This document shows, piece after piece, positions 63,374-64,000 of a stretch of DNA of 64,000 bases (position 1 is the first letter of the stretch; each line of letters begins with the position of its first letter). The notes under the pieces are model-generated. The model was not told the origin of the DNA. It did not search any database and saw only the letters and a program-made list of their open reading frames with translations. The stretch comes from Fen-1254 sp963769605 (GTDB lineage Bacteria; Bacteroidota; Ignavibacteria; UBA10030). The stretch is from the NCBI GenBank assembly GCA_963769605.1, contig CAVYML010000009.1, positions 1,612,001-1,676,000 of the forward strand, given 5' to 3'. The translations under genes and the position numbers were made by a program.

Positions 63374-63849
63374 TGCTCGGCTTTCTTCTCGTCGGTCTCG
63401 ACTTGGTCGAGTCCCAGAATCAACGAAAGTTTTTTTTGGAGCTCTACGATTAATTCCGTCTTCTTGAGCTTCTTTTCTGTGCTCTCCAATTGGCGACGTA
63501 ATCGGTGTATCTCCGCCTGCAAAACGACTCGACTTTTTATCTTACCGCCGCTCTTGATCGAATTTAATTCTCCGCGTTCCTGTTGCTCAATCCACTTGCG
63601 AACTGAGGAATAATACAATCCTTCTTTGCGCAAATACGATCCGATTGAACTGCTGCTCCCATTGGCTTTCATTTCTGCAATTGCTTCTATCACTCGGACC
63701 TTATAGCCAATTGACAATCGTCGGCGTCTTTTACCTCCCACCACCTCAACTTCCATTTCTGGTGTTTCTGCACCCGTAACTCCAGTCGGCCTACGGCCTC
63801 CTTCCATTACGGGTGTCTGGGGTAGTTGTTCTATCCGTGCTTGTACCAT
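63370..63849 (-). CDS. IS3-type transposase OrfA
   Basis: 159 residues. A helix-turn-helix segment (about 44-90: SIGYKVRVIEAIAEM, SSSSIGSYLRKEGLYYSSVRKWIEQQ) is followed by a leucine-rich coiled coil (about 108-155: AEIHRLRRQLESTEKKLKKTELIVELQKKLSLILGL), as in IS3-family OrfA. It recognises the ends and multimerises. Confidence 0.9.
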   Translation of the reverse strand: MVQARIEQLPQTPVMEGGRRPTGVTGAETPEMEVEVVGGKRRRRLSIGYKVRVIEAIAEMKANGSSSSIGSYLRKEGLYYSSVRKWIEQQERGELNSIKSGGKIKSRVVLQAEIHRLRRQLESTEKKLKKTELIVELQKKLSLILGLDQVETDEKKAEQ

Positions 63850-64000
63850 TTATTCTGCTCCTCTGCCCTCGATTGTGAGTTACATCATTATACGGTATTT
63901 TGTCTCATCAATATAGGCAAAGAGGGGAATATGGATTGTTGACGACGACAAGCGCTTTTGTACAAATCTCCGGAATTTTCTGCAGAGCAATCACTATAAA

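Larger units (their letters stand above)
62363..63907 (-). mobile_element. IS3-family insertion sequence
   Basis: 1545 bases bounded by TGAGACAAA (62363) and its inverted partner TTTTGTCTCA (63898-63907), with TG/CA ends as in IS3. It holds orfA and orfB in the usual order. The flanks do not show a clean target duplication, so the exact ends are inferred. 94 bases of unrelated sequence remain to the window edge (63908-64000). Confidence 0.8.

Overview
The window reads as a contiguous piece of a free-living bacterial chromosome of moderate GC. Several gene families point to the Bacteroidota/Chlorobiota/Ignavibacteria side of the FCB group: a complete Bat (aerotolerance) operon with a BatB-BatC fusion, a DUF2851 protein, a type III glutamine synthetase beside a type I enzyme, TonB_C-domain and TPR periplasmic proteins, and a DUF3943-like protein. 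There is no rRNA or other strict taxonomic marker, so the placement is inference.

Layout. 1-1.4 kb: two small membrane proteins that carry, respectively, a GLGD motif (presenilin-like aspartyl protease) and a HESGH motif (membrane metalloprotease). 1.6-1.9 kb: tRNA-Gly(CCC) and a short tandem repeat. 2-3.9 kb: a Uup-type ABC-F ATPase. 3.9-12.3 kb (minus strand): moxR - DUF58 - DUF4381-like - batA - batBC - batD - batE. 12.6-15.2 kb: lactate dehydrogenase, then glnK-amt. 15.4-19.4 kb: DUF2851 gene broken by a one-base frameshift, pyrF, an RRM RNA-binding protein, an AlkD-like protein. 19.7-26 kb: hrpB helicase and two glutamine synthetases (glnN, glnA). 26.4-31.3 kb: an ABC efflux system (adaptor, ATPase, two MacB/FtsX-type permeases, one frameshifted). 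31.5-32.2 kb: a VapBC-type toxin-antitoxin pair. 32.7-35.8 kb: nucleoside and purine-type permeases. 35.9-39 kb: a LonB-like protease and a NarL-type response regulator. 39.4-44.3 kb: a TPR protein, a decayed LacI-like sensor and two poorly known proteins. 44.9-48.2 kb: tRNA-Leu, tig, clpP, clpX. 48.5-54 kb: a NodB-type deacetylase, an ECF sigma/anti-sigma/TonB_C operon, an SDR enzyme and a second ECF operon. 54.2-59.2 kb: hoxFUYH, an NAD-coupled [NiFe] hydrogenase. 59.5-61.5 kb: yceI, a small dimeric-barrel-like gene and a marR regulator, bracketed by two inverted copies of a roughly 160-bp MITE-like element. 61.6-62.2 kb: a Nudix hydrolase. 62.4-63.9 kb: an IS3-family insertion sequence.

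How the genes fit together. Nitrogen assimilation is concentrated here (Amt, PII, GSI, GSIII). Protein quality control is represented by Tig-ClpP-ClpX and a LonB-like protease. The Bat/MoxR set is an envelope-associated VWA/AAA+ chaperone-like system. HoxFUYH would exchange electrons between H2 and NAD(H), and the fermentative LDH would use the same cofactor pool, which suits a facultative or fermentative life.

The most unusual items are the adjacent intramembrane-protease-like pair at the left edge, the two inverted MITE-like elements near 59.5 and 61.4 kb, a shared structured stem-loop element at 26.4 and 54.1 kb, a set of word-like intergenic repeats that mostly follow the direction of transcription, and a TonB_C-NTF2-like fusion in an ECF sigma operon. 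Three genes have frameshifts (15.4-16.9, 28.7-29.8 and 41.6-42.4 kb); the first two each look like the loss of one base and may be sequencing errors.
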